DNA of 64,000 nucleotides, from the NCBI GenBank assembly GCA_016873495.1, contig VGXC01000004.1:41524-105523 (forward strand). The letters run 5' to 3'. This document shows, piece by piece, positions 1-9,153 of the stretch. Each line of letters starts with the position of its first letter. Within the stretch, counting starts at the first letter, position 1. The position numbers and the translations under genes are program-made. This DNA comes from Nitrospira sp. (lineage in GTDB: Bacteria > Nitrospirota > Nitrospiria > Nitrospirales > Nitrospiraceae). The notes beneath the pieces are model-generated. The model was not told the DNA's origin. It ran no database searches and saw nothing but the letters and a program-made list of their open reading frames with translations.

Positions 1-52
1 CGGCAATGCCAATCAAGCCGTCCTCGACTTTCATGCCCAAACAAAACGTCAT
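1..52 (-). CDS. Proteasome-type (Anbu-like) N-terminal-nucleophile protease, 5' end only
   Basis: Only the first 17 codons are in the window, read leftwards off the edge: MTFCLGMKVEDGLIGIA. The start Met followed by Thr, then a short strand and 'GLIGIA', is how bacterial proteasome-type proteases (Anbu and related 'proteasome-type protease' families) begin. In them removal of Met exposes Thr as the nucleophile, without a long propeptide. The start overlaps the stop of the alpha-E gene by four bases (ATGA), so the two are probably translationally coupled. The upstream alpha-E and circularly permuted ATP-grasp genes are the usual partners of Anbu, which supports the call. The physiological substrate of such systems is not settled. 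The rest of the gene lies outside the window. Confidence 0.7.
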   Translation of the reverse strand, partial: MTFCLGMKVEDGLIGIA

Positions 53-1029
53 TGTGCCTCCCCTCTCTGAATTGTACTGTGAATCGGGCGCGGAGCAAAG
101 AAGGTTTCGAAAATTGCCTCCCCGACACCATTCAGCTGCTCTTGGAATTGATCCAGGAATTCGTGCAGGCCGTCAGCGACGCATTCCTCAAGATCGCCGA
201 AGTCCAACTGTGCGCGCAAACGACCCAGTCGTTTTTCGGCTTGATTCTGATAGGACCCATGCTCGGACCCGGAAATGGCGTGCAACGAATCTTCGCTCTT
301 GATGAGGCAGTACCGGATGGCTCGCGGAAAGGTAGCGTCGAGAATCAAGAATGCGCTCACGTCGTCCGGCGAAATGCGGCCATAGCGTTTGTAGTACATT
401 TCGAGCGCGCTCGCCGATTTCAAGAGGGCGGACCACTGAATAATATCGAACGGCGTGCCGATCTCGGCTACGGTCGGGAGCAACATGAAGTATTTCACGT
501 CGAGAATGCGAGAGGTCTTGTCCGCGCGTTCCAGGAGACGGCCGAGCCTGGCAAAGTGCCAGCCTTCTCCGTGCGACATGGTCGCATCGGTAATTCCCAG
601 GAAGAGATGGCTGGCGGCTTTGACGTCCGTCAGAAACGTATGGAGATTGTGGCTGGCTAGTCCGTGAGATACGGCGTCCCTGACCATCAAATGGAACCGG
701 TTGACCTGCTCCCACATGTCGGTAGAAATGATCTCCCGGACCGATCGAGCGTTCTCCCGTGCGGCCACGAGGCAGGATAGAATCGAATTGGGATTTGCGG
801 CATCGGAGGAGAGAAACTGGATCACGGTCTCCTTGGTCGCCTTTCCGTACCGGACGGTGAAATTTTCATGATCGCCCGTGGTCGCCACCAAGGGCTCCCA
901 TTGCTCCGTCGTTCCTCTGGGCAGATCGAGCGTGAGATTCAGATTGACCTCGATGAACCGGGCATAGTTCTCCGCGCGTTCGATATAGCGGTTCAACCAA
1001 TAGATGGAACTTGCGACTCGGCTCAACAT
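49..1029 (-). CDS. Alpha-E domain-containing protein (DUF403)
   Basis: A 326-residue, mostly helical protein that starts MLSRVASSIYWLNRYIERAENYARF, the typical N-terminus of the alpha-E (DUF403) family. Family members are around 310-330 residues, so it is full length. The family has no firmly known activity. It recurs beside circularly permuted ATP-grasp enzymes, transglutaminase-like proteases and Anbu-type proteasome homologues, and is thought to take part in making or processing a peptide-like product. Here it lies 73 bases downstream of the ATP-grasp gene and overlaps the next gene by ATGA. No signal peptide is visible, so it is probably cytoplasmic. Confidence 0.85.
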   Translation of the reverse strand: MLSRVASSIYWLNRYIERAENYARFIEVNLNLTLDLPRGTTEQWEPLVATTGDHENFTVRYGKATKETVIQFLSSDAANPNSILSCLVAARENARSVREIISTDMWEQVNRFHLMVRDAVSHGLASHNLHTFLTDVKAASHLFLGITDATMSHGEGWHFARLGRLLERADKTSRILDVKYFMLLPTVAEIGTPFDIIQWSALLKSASALEMYYKRYGRISPDDVSAFLILDATFPRAIRYCLIKSEDSLHAISGSEHGSYQNQAEKRLGRLRAQLDFGDLEECVADGLHEFLDQFQEQLNGVGEAIFETFFAPRPIHSTIQRGEAQ

Positions 1030-1102
1030 TGGTGACCAGGCCTTGCTTGCTCGGCCATCCTGAAATCGGTGCCCATGCGCAACTCTGCGGTAGAAGAGGC
1101 GT

Positions 1103-2536
1103 TCATGAGAGGACCCAGGTGTCTTTGTTTCCCCCGCCTTGGGACGAATTCACCACCAGGGACCCTTTCCTCAAGGCCACCCGCGTCATGCCTCCCGGTA
1201 AGACATACACATCGCGACCGTACAGCACATACGGGCGCAAGTCGACATGGCGCCCCTCCAAATGATCCTCCACGAGAGTCGGCACGCGCGAGAGCGCCAG
1301 CGTGGGCTGGGCGATATAATTGCGTGGATCGGCCTCTATGCGCCGGGCACAATCCTCACGCTCTTGCTTCGAGGCCTGCGGGCCGATCATCATCCCATAC
1401 CCGCCGGCTTCGTTGGTGGCCTTCACCACCAGTTGGTCCAAATGTTCCAATACGTAATCCCGATCCCGTCTATCCGAACAGAGATAGGTAGGGACATTCT
1501 GGAGTATCGGTTCCTCCGCCAAGTAATAATTGATAATCTTCGGGACGTACGCATAGATGGCCTTATCGTCCGACACACCTGTGCCGGGCGCATTGACGAG
1601 CGCCACTCTACCCTTTTGGTACGAGTCCATAAGACCGGGGACGCCGAGCACAGATTCGCGGCGGAACGCGAGTGGGTCTAAGTAGTCGTCGTTGATTCGT
1701 CGGTAGATGACGTCCACGCGCTGAGACCCTTTGGTGGTTCGCATGTGAACGTACCCATCCATCACCACGAGATCGTTGGCTTCGACCAGTTCCACACCCA
1801 TCTTTTGCGCGAGCAAGGAATGTTCGTAATAGGCCGAGTTGAAGATGCCGGGGGTGAGAATCACCACGGTCGGATCGGGAAGGTCCGACAGATACCTGAG
1901 CGTCTCCAGGAGGTGGCTCGGATAGCCATCGACCGGCCGCACGCGATACGCATCGAAGAGCTCCGGAAACGTCCGCTTCATGACCTGCCGGGCTTCTAAC
2001 ACATAGGCGACGCCGGACGGACACCGCATGTTGTCTTCAAGGACATAATACTGGCCATCGCCGATGCGGACCAGATCGATTCCGGCGATGTGGCACCAGA
2101 TTCCTCGCGGTGGATTGAGACCCGTACAGGCTTGCAAAAAACCTTTGCTGGAATAGATGAGTTCGCTAGGCACCACTCCGTCTTTGAGGATTTTTCGCTC
2201 GTGGTAGACATCGTCGATGAACAGATTCAGCGCACGCATGCGCTGGCGAAGCCCGGATTCGATATGCTCCCAATCCGATGGCTCGACAATCCGAGGCACG
2301 ATGTCGAAGGGAAAGATCTGCTCATGCCCGCCATCGCTGCCATAGACGCCGAACGTCATCCCCATATTGAGAATCACACGCTCCGCTGCTTGCTGGCGCC
2401 TCTTGAGTTCCCCTTGCGGCAGTGAGGCAAACTTTTTCAGCAAGAGGTCGCTGCCGGGCCGTGGCTGACCGGTCCCCTCATACAGCTCGTCGTAGAACTC
2501 TCCCGGGTCGTAGGCTGAGCCTCTCATGCTGGCCAT
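1103..2536 (-). CDS. Circularly permuted ATP-grasp protein (DUF404/DUF407 type)
   Basis: A 477-residue protein with the signature blocks of the circularly permuted ATP-grasp type 2 family: [12 protein letters not shown] near residue 60, '[15 protein letters not shown]', '[18 protein letters not shown]' near 165-185, '[17 protein letters not shown]' and the closing '[15 protein letters not shown]'. Such enzymes are predicted ATP-dependent ligases that form amide bonds, but the substrate in this cluster type is unknown. It is the first long gene of the leftward operon with alpha-E and the proteasome-type protease. The start is uncertain between codon 1 and Met4 ([11 protein letters not shown]), because the ribosome-binding site nearest upstream serves a small overlapping reading frame. 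Confidence 0.88.
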   Translation of the reverse strand: MASMRGSAYDPGEFYDELYEGTGQPRPGSDLLLKKFASLPQGELKRRQQAAERVILNMGMTFGVYGSDGGHEQIFPFDIVPRIVEPSDWEHIESGLRQRMRALNLFIDDVYHERKILKDGVVPSELIYSSKGFLQACTGLNPPRGIWCHIAGIDLVRIGDGQYYVLEDNMRCPSGVAYVLEARQVMKRTFPELFDAYRVRPVDGYPSHLLETLRYLSDLPDPTVVILTPGIFNSAYYEHSLLAQKMGVELVEANDLVVMDGYVHMRTTKGSQRVDVIYRRINDDYLDPLAFRRESVLGVPGLMDSYQKGRVALVNAPGTGVSDDKAIYAYVPKIINYYLAEEPILQNVPTYLCSDRRDRDYVLEHLDQLVVKATNEAGGYGMMIGPQASKQEREDCARRIEADPRNYIAQPTLALSRVPTLVEDHLEGRHVDLRPYVLYGRDVYVLPGGMTRVALRKGSLVVNSSQGGGNKDTWVLS

Positions 2537-2607
2537 TCAGAAGCCTTGCACGCTTCATCACCTGCGCCGCAGCCGGCCGACAAAGCCACGATGAGCCGTG
2601 TCTTCAT
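2524..2607 (-). CDS. Candidate 27-residue leader peptide upstream of the ATP-grasp gene
   Basis: A short frame, [20 protein letters not shown]..., preceded by a strong ribosome-binding site (GGAAGGAGG, about four bases before ATG). Its TGA lies inside the first codons of the ATP-grasp gene, so the two overlap by 13 bases. It may be a translated leader that couples translation to the ATP-grasp gene, which has no good site of its own. It may instead be chance. There is no recognisable domain; the N-terminus is mildly hydrophobic. Confidence 0.3.
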   Translation of the reverse strand: MKTRLIVALSAGCGAGDEACKASEWPA

Positions 2608-2783
2608 GATGCCTCCTTCCATCACAGCGGATGTCAGGTCAAACGGGGCCTGCGATCGTGTAGGGATTTGGTCTGGCTTGCTTCGAGTCCCTGAGAATCG
2701 CCGTTCGCCAGAGATTCTATGCCTTTTCAACCGGGGGTCAAGCGTCCTTCCCATAGATCTCGCCTTCCGGATCCAAAGGTCGC

Positions 2784-3368
2784 TCACTCCAGCGGAAAGC
2801 TGATCAGCACCCCGCCCAGCACGTCATTGATCTTGAAGTCCTGCTTCGTGCTGCGCGGGTGCGCGTTGTGGCAGCCGATGCAGGCCTGCGAGAAGGCCCG
2901 GTCCGCATAGATGGCTTGGAAATATCGGTTGCCGCCGAGCGTGATCACGCCGGTATAGGGCCGTTCCGGATGCGCCCGCACCTCTTCCAGGCCTTTTTTC
3001 TCGAAGTCAGTCGAAGCCGCGTTCTGTGGATTGATCGGCCAGAGTCCGATGAGCCGGTATTGGATTTTGGCCCCCGTGATGGCGGCCAGTTCGCCGGACT
3101 CCTTGAGGAACTGCGCCGGCAGCGGGAGCGTGTGCGACACCCGCCAGTTTTCGGAGGCCGTCGCCACGCCTGTGGCCTGCATCCGCTCGACCACATGCAG
3201 AGTGTAGAAAATTCGGTCGGCTTCGATCACCGCATGGACATAGTCGGCCACGGTCTCGGGCGCGATCTTGATCGACGCCCCCTGGTCCTTCTCAGCGGCC
3301 CGGAGGGGTCCGCCCCATAAGGCCACCGTCAGAGTCAGCACCGCCGTCAACACAAGCCTGGTTGCCAT
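2784..3368 (-). CDS. Periplasmic Tll0287-like (DUF3365) c-type haem protein
   Basis: A 194-residue protein. The N-terminus MATRLVLTAVLTLTVALWGGPLRAAE is a clear Sec signal peptide, and a GGAGGG ribosome-binding site precedes this Met, which is preferred to an upstream in-frame start. The mature part has the DUF3365/Tll0287 pattern (YRLIGLWPINPQNAA..DFEKKGL) and ends with a single CIGCH haem c-binding motif near residues 160-164 followed by 'NDVLGGVLISFPLE'. Proteins of this family are haem-based sensors or small electron carriers in the periplasm. It stands alone on the minus strand. A histidine kinase is encoded 3 kb away, but nothing links the two directly. Confidence 0.75.
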   Translation of the reverse strand: MATRLVLTAVLTLTVALWGGPLRAAEKDQGASIKIAPETVADYVHAVIEADRIFYTLHVVERMQATGVATASENWRVSHTLPLPAQFLKESGELAAITGAKIQYRLIGLWPINPQNAASTDFEKKGLEEVRAHPERPYTGVITLGGNRYFQAIYADRAFSQACIGCHNAHPRSTKQDFKINDVLGGVLISFPLE

Positions 3369-3539
3369 GATCGCCCTCCTCTGTGTGCCGGCCTCTGATC
3401 GCGCTGCGCCACGCAGCATCATTCTCGAATCATACGCTCATTCCTGTGATCAAGAAAGGCTCGGGGTTGGGCGGATGGACGCGCAGAATTCGATGCTGAA
3501 GGCGGTGGAGCGGCGAGAACTCCCGCGCGGGGCCGGACG

Positions 3540-4166
3540 TCAGGAGGCAGGCTTGTGCTTGTTGATGGTGTCGAGCAACGCCTTGGCGTCCTCGACCGAG
3601 CGGTCCAGCCGCGCGAAGTCCCGTTCCAGTTCCGTCTGGCTCGGCCAGCTGGTGACGGGCTTGTCGCCGGGTTTATAGGTCTTGGCCCAGATGGTGTGTC
3701 CGCCGCGGCTCATGGGCGTGGACTCGGAAATGGTCATTGCCCGCTCGTCGAACAGAATGAGGAGCAGAAGATCTCCCGAGCGTCCCGGTTCGGCCGGATA
3801 GGCGCTGAGGCCGAATTGCGAATAGGGATCGAGTTGGCTGCCGTCGGCATTTTCGGTGACGTCGGCGAACAGATACCCGCTGAACGGAACCGGGTTGGGA
3901 CCTTGCCCCCAGGCGGCAGCCAGCTCGCGGGGAATCATGCCGGGCAGGCCCGGCGGCCCTCCTTCTTTCTGAAAGAGGTCCGGCAGCCGGCGCGCGAAGC
4001 TCTCCGTTTCGTTCTGGAGCACGTTCTGCGCGACTTGATATTGCCTAAGTTTCGCCAGCGCGTTGGTTTCGTTCACCCGCTTGTGGATGGCTCCTGTATC
4101 GAGCCGGTCTCCGCAGCCCCCCAACAGCAGGCTGATGGCAAGGGCGTTCAACAGACACGTCTTCAC
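3540..4166 (-). CDS. Unknown lipoprotein, possibly DUF2950-like
   Basis: A 208-residue protein with a lipoprotein signal (MKTCLLNALAISLLLGGCGD, lipobox LGGC), so it should be anchored to a membrane facing the periplasm. The mature part has a helical stretch, then 'FSGYLFADV' and 'FGLSAYPAEPGRSGDLLLLILFDERAMTISES', which recalls the C-terminal strands of DUF2950 or prepilin-like proteins. The resemblance is from pattern only. It ends with a charged helix. It lies 14 bases downstream of the next minus-strand gene (4181-4741) and is likely co-transcribed with it. Function unknown. Confidence 0.6.
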   Translation of the reverse strand: MKTCLLNALAISLLLGGCGDRLDTGAIHKRVNETNALAKLRQYQVAQNVLQNETESFARRLPDLFQKEGGPPGLPGMIPRELAAAWGQGPNPVPFSGYLFADVTENADGSQLDPYSQFGLSAYPAEPGRSGDLLLLILFDERAMTISESTPMSRGGHTIWAKTYKPGDKPVTSWPSQTELERDFARLDRSVEDAKALLDTINKHKPAS

Positions 4167-4180
4167 AGGGGCTGGTTCCT

Positions 4181-4741
4181 CTATTGCAAGGATACGGTCA
4201 CGTACCCCATCGGGGTCTCCTTGACCCAGATCCCGCTCACCGGCCCGTTCGAAAATGTGGCGACCTGCTGTTGGCGTTGGAAAATGGCCATCCCGTATAC
4301 CGATGCGTTGGAGCCGACCGTGCGGGCGGTAAAGTGCAGTTCCCCGCCCCCCAGCTTACCCCAATAGCCGAGCAGGAACGTCGAGACAGTCGTCGGGCGC
4401 CACGCGCCCATCTCGGGCGGGAGGATATACATGCCGACGACTGTCTTCAGATGCCCCTTGTCGTCCGTCACCAAGGCGACGGATTCCTTGAAGCCGCCGG
4501 ACTTCTCCACTTGCGCCACATCCACATATTCGGTGCCGACCACTTCCTGGTTCAGGTCGGGAACGGAAATCGCGACATTCGGCCGTTTCTGCAGGCCCAT
4601 TTTGGTCAAGTGCCGATCCAGCGCTTGCACGTGCCCGAGCGGCGCCGTAGGCGCGATGCCGAGCGATTGCCCCGGGCCCTTGTGGGTATACCAATAGTAG
4701 GCGCCGCCGATCAGCAACGCCACGATGATAAGCTTCTTCAT
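4181..4741 (-). CDS. Hypothetical membrane-anchored protein
   Basis: A 186-residue protein that starts MKKLIIVALLIGGAYYWYTHKG, one N-terminal membrane segment with a soluble domain behind it. The rest is predicted to be beta-rich and shows no family I recognise. It contains 'VALVTDDKGHLKTVVGMYILPPEMGAWRPTTVSTFLLGYWGKLGGG' as its most conserved-looking block. It is the upstream partner of the lipoprotein gene at 3540-4166, so the two may act together at the inner membrane. No promoter was identified; the 298 bases upstream hold no gene. Confidence 0.55.
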   Translation of the reverse strand: MKKLIIVALLIGGAYYWYTHKGPGQSLGIAPTAPLGHVQALDRHLTKMGLQKRPNVAISVPDLNQEVVGTEYVDVAQVEKSGGFKESVALVTDDKGHLKTVVGMYILPPEMGAWRPTTVSTFLLGYWGKLGGGELHFTARTVGSNASVYGMAIFQRQQQVATFSNGPVSGIWVKETPMGYVTVSLQ

Positions 4742-5039
4742 GTCGTCCCCCCTCGTCGAAGCCTCTGCCGGGCATAGTCCGCCCCCCTGCGTCGAGGCCG
4801 TAGGTCCACGGGCGACCTCTACGTGGTATTCACGGTATCTCGCGGTGATTTCTTAAGGGATTTGTCTGGACTGTTTGGAGTAATCGCGGTCCGGCATGGT
4901 CACGTTTTTCCAAACGTCACGGTATTGGCCAGTATTTTGAACGGCTTGTGCGGCAGGGCTGTATCGATCGGAGGTGTTTTCTGTATGGCGAGATAGCCGG
5001 ACAGGCGGATCGTGAAGGCCGCTGGACAAGCTGCGGTCG

Positions 5040-5441
5040 TTATTCCGGAAGAGCCTGGTCCAGTGCCTCACGAACCTTGCGCAGCAAATCCTCATGAGAG
5101 AAAGGCTTCGACAGGAGCCGGGATCCGGCAATCAGCGCCGTCTTGCTCAGCGGGTCTTCCGTGTAACCGGACATGAACAGCGTGTGAAAATTCGGGTTTC
5201 GGTCGGCCATGAGCAGAGCGAGATCATACCCGTTCATCTTGGGCATCACCAGGTCGGTGAGGAGGAGATGGATCGGTCCCGGGTGTGCCACGCTGACGGC
5301 CAGCGCATCCAGGCCGTCCAAGGCGGTCAATACTTGATAGCCGGCTTTGGTGAGTAATTCCCGAAGCAACGTCAGTACTTGTTGGTCATCTTCCACCAAG
5401 AGGATGGTCTCGGTCTTGTGGGAACAGTCGGCTTTGTCCAT
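5040..5441 (-). CDS. Single-domain response regulator (CheY-like receiver)
   Basis: A 133-residue protein made of one receiver domain and no output domain. The acidic pair (VEDDQQ), the phospho-acceptor Asp in LLLTDLVMPKMNG, the conserved Thr/Ser position in 'LFMSGYTED' and the Lys in 'LLSKPFSHEDLL' are all present, so it should be phosphorylatable. The 'SGYTED..' and 'KPF' pattern is that of receivers paired with hybrid histidine kinases. It precedes, on the same strand but 168 bases away, no kinase of its own. The two-component pair immediately to the right is the nearest candidate partner. The partner is an inference. Confidence 0.85.
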   Translation of the reverse strand: MDKADCSHKTETILLVEDDQQVLTLLRELLTKAGYQVLTALDGLDALAVSVAHPGPIHLLLTDLVMPKMNGYDLALLMADRNPNFHTLFMSGYTEDPLSKTALIAGSRLLSKPFSHEDLLRKVREALDQALPE

Positions 5442-5608
5442 GGTGGTTCTTGCAACGGGTGCAGTGCCGCAGCATCCGACCAGGAGCGCTATACGATAGT
5501 GAGAAACGGGAAGGTGGAACAGGTGTGATTGTCTGATTGTGCTATCAGGTTTTGTCCGACAGGCAAATCCGGCGTATCCGATTGGTCGGGCGGCGGGTCT
5601 GGCGCGGG

Positions 5609-6241
5609 CTAGTCCACCAAGCGGTTCTGAATCGCGTAGCGGATCAGTTCGGCGGTGGTGGTCAGGCGGAGCTTTTTCAAGATCCTGGTGCGGTGCGTGC
5701 TGACGGTCTTGACGCTGAGCGCCAACTGATGTCCCACGTCCGTGACCGTTTTCCCCGCCGCCAGCAACCGGAATACTTCATCCTCGCGGTTGGACAGCGT
5801 CTGATGGAGCGGACGGTCCGAGGGCGTGACGACATCGACGGCCAGGGCTTCGGCCAACGCGGGGGAGAGGTACCGCCCTCCGGCGACGACTTTCCTGATC
5901 GCTTTGACGAGCTCCTCCGGCGCGCTTTCCTTGTTCAGGTAGCCGGCGGCCCCGGCCTTGAGGGTGCGAATCCCGAACTGCTCCTCCGCATGCATGGTCA
6001 GGATCAACACCGGCAGTTTCGACGAACCTTGCTTCAGCTCCTTCAAGACCTCCAGCCCGCTTCGCCCCGGGAGGGTGATGTCCAGCAGCACCGCGTCGCA
6101 GGCGCATTTCTGGACACAGTCGAGCAGTTCCTGGGCCGTGGCCGCCTCGGCGACGACCTCCATGTCCGGCTCGGACGAGACGATCTCTTGAATGCCTCGA
6201 CGAACGACGGCATGATCGTCGGCGGTGACAATGCGGATCAT
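5609..6241 (-). CDS. NarL/FixJ-family response regulator (LuxR-type DNA-binding)
   Basis: A 210-residue regulator with an N-terminal receiver (VTADDHAVVRRGIQEIV; phospho-Asp in DAVLLDITLPGRSG near residue 54; Lys in 'GYLNKESAPEEL') and a C-terminal LuxR helix-turn-helix (LSNREDEVFRLLAAGKTVTDVG..LSVKTVSTHRTRILKKL). Its start overlaps the stop of the sensor kinase gene upstream (positions 6238-6241), so kinase and regulator are a translationally coupled pair. Regulated genes are not shown by the sequence. Confidence 0.92.
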   Translation of the reverse strand: MIRIVTADDHAVVRRGIQEIVSSEPDMEVVAEAATAQELLDCVQKCACDAVLLDITLPGRSGLEVLKELKQGSSKLPVLILTMHAEEQFGIRTLKAGAAGYLNKESAPEELVKAIRKVVAGGRYLSPALAEALAVDVVTPSDRPLHQTLSNREDEVFRLLAAGKTVTDVGHQLALSVKTVSTHRTRILKKLRLTTTAELIRYAIQNRLVD

Positions 6242-8922
6242 GACGCGGCCTCCCAGGGAATTCGAACGATGACCCGGGTGCCCCGGCCGCGGCGCCCCTG
6301 GAAGGCGACCGTTCCGCCCAGGAGTCTCACCCGCTCTTGGATGCCGATGAGCCCGAAGGACGTCGGTTTCGTCACGTCTGCCTCGTTGAGTCCAATCCCG
6401 TCATCCGCGACCGTCAATCGGAGGTGCTGCTCCTCATGGGCAAGCTCCACGCGCATGGAGGCGGCTTTCGCATGCAAAACGCCGTTCGTCATCGCCTCCT
6501 GCGCGATACGAAACAGGGTCGTCGCGGCGGAGGCGTCGATGGTATCGAACGATCCCACAGAATGGAACTTGCACAGGATACCATGGCATTTTTGGAAATC
6601 GTGCGCCAGCCATTCCAATGCGCCGTCCAGCCCCAGATGGTCCAGCACCGGCGGACGCAGTTCCAGGACCATCCGTCGGATGCCTTGAATGGCGACGCTC
6701 AGCTGGGCTTGCATGTCGTCCAATTTGGCGCGGGCATGGGAGGTATGCAATTTCGTGAACGGCGGCGTCAGGCTTTTGGCCAGCGACGCGAGATCCATCT
6801 TCATCCCGGTTAAGGCCTGGCCCAGATCGTCGTGCAGCTCCCGCGCGATCCGCGCCCGCTCATCCTCACGCACGGACTCCAAGTGCGCCGTCAGCGCTTG
6901 CAAGTGCTCGTGTGACTGCGTGAGCTGCTCCTCCACCTGCTTGCGCTCGATGGCGATTCCGGCGAGCTGCACCGCCGCGTCCAGCAACGCCACCTCCTCG
7001 GGGCGCGGCGCGCGTGGTTCGTGATAGTACATGGCGAAGGTGCCGAGGACGCGACCGGCCGATGTACAAATGGGTTTCGACCAGCAGGCGGCCAAGCCGT
7101 ACCGCTGGGCCAGCTCACGGCTCCCGCGCCACAGCGGATCGGTGCCGATATCCTCCACGATCACCGTCGTTCCTCGATACGCCGCCGTGCCGCAGGAGCC
7201 CACCTCCGGGCCGATCTCAATCCCGTCCACGGCGCGACAGTAGTCTGGGGGCAGGCTCGGGGCCGCTCCATGGGCGAGACGTCTTCCTTCTTTGTCCAGC
7301 AGCAGGACCGACCCCAGAATTCCGGGGGCCTGCGCTTCGATGTTGAGCACCAACGTTTCGAGAACCAGCGTCAGCGGCTGTCCGGTGGTCAGCATCTCCA
7401 GCACCAGGCGGTGGCTCATTTGACGCTGCTCCGCGCGGTGTCGCTCCGTGATGTCGGTAATGATGGAGCAGCAGCATTCTTCGTTCGCCAAGGGCAAATA
7501 CGCGATCGACACCTCGACGGGGAATGTCCGGCCGCTTTTCGTCCGGTGGATCGTCTCGATGACGAGGCGGCCGGCGGTTTTCAGCTCCTGCCAGTGCGAC
7601 GGCCAGCGTTCGCGCGGAAACAGCGGATCGATGTCGGGAATGCTCATGGCCAGGATCTCGTCGCGGGAGTATTCCAGCCGGCGGCAGACGGTGTCGTTGG
7701 CGGCCAGGATGCGCCCGTCGGCGGCAATGACGAACATGCCTTCGGACGAGTGGTCCACGGCAAACTGGGTCAACCGGAGCGCAGTTTCCAGTCGCCGGCG
7801 CTCCGTAATGTCCACGAAGGACGCCACGGCGGCGTACGGCTTGGTCTCCTGGGGGCGATAGAGGGGCTGGGTGTTGATCGAAATCCATGCTAGGGTCCCG
7901 TCCGGTTTGCGGACGCCCATGACCACGTTCTTGCACGGCTTGCCGGTCCGGACGGTGACGATAATCGGATGCGTCTCGCCCGGGAACGGGGACCCGTCTT
8001 CGTGAACGGTGCCCCAGTCGGGATCCAATGAGGTCTTGCCCATCATTTGGTCGGCCGACAATCCGAGAATGCGCTCGGCGCTCTGGTTGCAGGCCAGGAT
8101 GACCCCGTCGGCATCCTCCAGGACGATCCCTTCATCCAGCGCGGTTACAGCGGATCGATACCGCTCTTCGCTGTCCTTCAGTTCACGCTCCGACCGCTTA
8201 TGCTCGGTGGTGTCCCGGAAGATGACCACGGCCCCGCCGATCGAGCCGTCTGCCGAACGGGTCGGGCAGCTGGCATAGTCCACGGGAAAGCTCGTTCCGT
8301 CCTTTCTCCAGAACACCTCCTTGTCGGACTGTCGCAGCGTGCCGGTTTTGATCGCCGCGTAGATCGGACAATCTTGCGCCGGGTAGGACGAGCCATCGGG
8401 ATGCGAGTGGTGGAGCAGCCGATGCATCGGTTGGCCGAGCAGCTCCGTGTCCTTCCATCCCACCATCTGGGCTCCCGCCCGATTCACGAACGTCAGGCGG
8501 CCCTGAACGTCCAGCCCATAGATGCCGTCTTGGGCTGTGTCTAGGATCAACTTGTGTCGGCGGAGTATCTGGTCCATCTCCCTCGCCATTCGTTTGTGCA
8601 ACAGGCATCCTCCCGCGACAAGCCAGAGGATGGCGATGCCCAGCGTGCGGTTGAAGAGCGCCGCCGGCATGTTGTCCGTCTGAGCCGATGGCCAATCCAG
8701 GTATCCCAGTAGAATCAGGATGGTGCAAAGGCCCGCCAATGCCGGCGCGTCCCAGCGGTATGGCAGCGCCAGCGTAAGCAACAGGGCCGGCAGGTAGACC
8801 AGCCAGGGCACATACCCCAGCGGAGTCGTGAGATCCCAAAGGAATCCCGTCAGGAGCAGTCCGAATATGGCGGCCAACGTTACGGGGGATGAGCCGAGCG
8901 ATTGCAGGGAACGCGGAGGCAT
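6238..8922 (-). CDS. Membrane sensor histidine kinase with three PAS and a GAF domain (HisKA_3)
   Basis: An 894-residue NarX-class kinase. The N-terminal 110 residues hold about four hydrophobic segments (LAAIFGLLLTGFLW, WLVYLPALLLTLALPY, ILILLGYL, LGIAILWLVAGGCLL). Three PAS domains follow (roughly 115-235, 245-370 and 375-490), then a GAF domain (about 505-660), a HisKA_3 dimerisation region with the phospho-His in RARIARELHDDLGQALTGMK, and a C-terminal HATPase_c (VADDGIGL, FGLIGIQERVRLLGG). It should phosphorylate the overlapping NarL-type regulator. The signal is unknown; PAS and GAF domains suggest redox, gas or small-molecule sensing in the cytoplasm. Confidence 0.92.
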   Translation of the reverse strand: MPPRSLQSLGSSPVTLAAIFGLLLTGFLWDLTTPLGYVPWLVYLPALLLTLALPYRWDAPALAGLCTILILLGYLDWPSAQTDNMPAALFNRTLGIAILWLVAGGCLLHKRMAREMDQILRRHKLILDTAQDGIYGLDVQGRLTFVNRAGAQMVGWKDTELLGQPMHRLLHHSHPDGSSYPAQDCPIYAAIKTGTLRQSDKEVFWRKDGTSFPVDYASCPTRSADGSIGGAVVIFRDTTEHKRSERELKDSEERYRSAVTALDEGIVLEDADGVILACNQSAERILGLSADQMMGKTSLDPDWGTVHEDGSPFPGETHPIIVTVRTGKPCKNVVMGVRKPDGTLAWISINTQPLYRPQETKPYAAVASFVDITERRRLETALRLTQFAVDHSSEGMFVIAADGRILAANDTVCRRLEYSRDEILAMSIPDIDPLFPRERWPSHWQELKTAGRLVIETIHRTKSGRTFPVEVSIAYLPLANEECCCSIITDITERHRAEQRQMSHRLVLEMLTTGQPLTLVLETLVLNIEAQAPGILGSVLLLDKEGRRLAHGAAPSLPPDYCRAVDGIEIGPEVGSCGTAAYRGTTVIVEDIGTDPLWRGSRELAQRYGLAACWSKPICTSAGRVLGTFAMYYHEPRAPRPEEVALLDAAVQLAGIAIERKQVEEQLTQSHEHLQALTAHLESVREDERARIARELHDDLGQALTGMKMDLASLAKSLTPPFTKLHTSHARAKLDDMQAQLSVAIQGIRRMVLELRPPVLDHLGLDGALEWLAHDFQKCHGILCKFHSVGSFDTIDASAATTLFRIAQEAMTNGVLHAKAASMRVELAHEEQHLRLTVADDGIGLNEADVTKPTSFGLIGIQERVRLLGGTVAFQGRRGRGTRVIVRIPWEAAS

Positions 8923-9153
8923 CGATCCTGCCCCTCAGCGAAGATGACGTCTATGCGCCGTCCTCAACGCACGAAACCCCGTGTCGTGATTCCGTGAGGA
9001 CGGACGGCAAAAGGTTGCTGGCAATGCGGGCCCATCCTACGTCTTGTGCTCCCTGCCGCGCAAGGCCTTTGCTTTTTTATGGTGCCTCGGAGGCCCCCCA
9101 GGTCGCTACCGCGCTTCTTGCGGATCGGCGGGCCGATTGAGTAGTCTTAGCCG

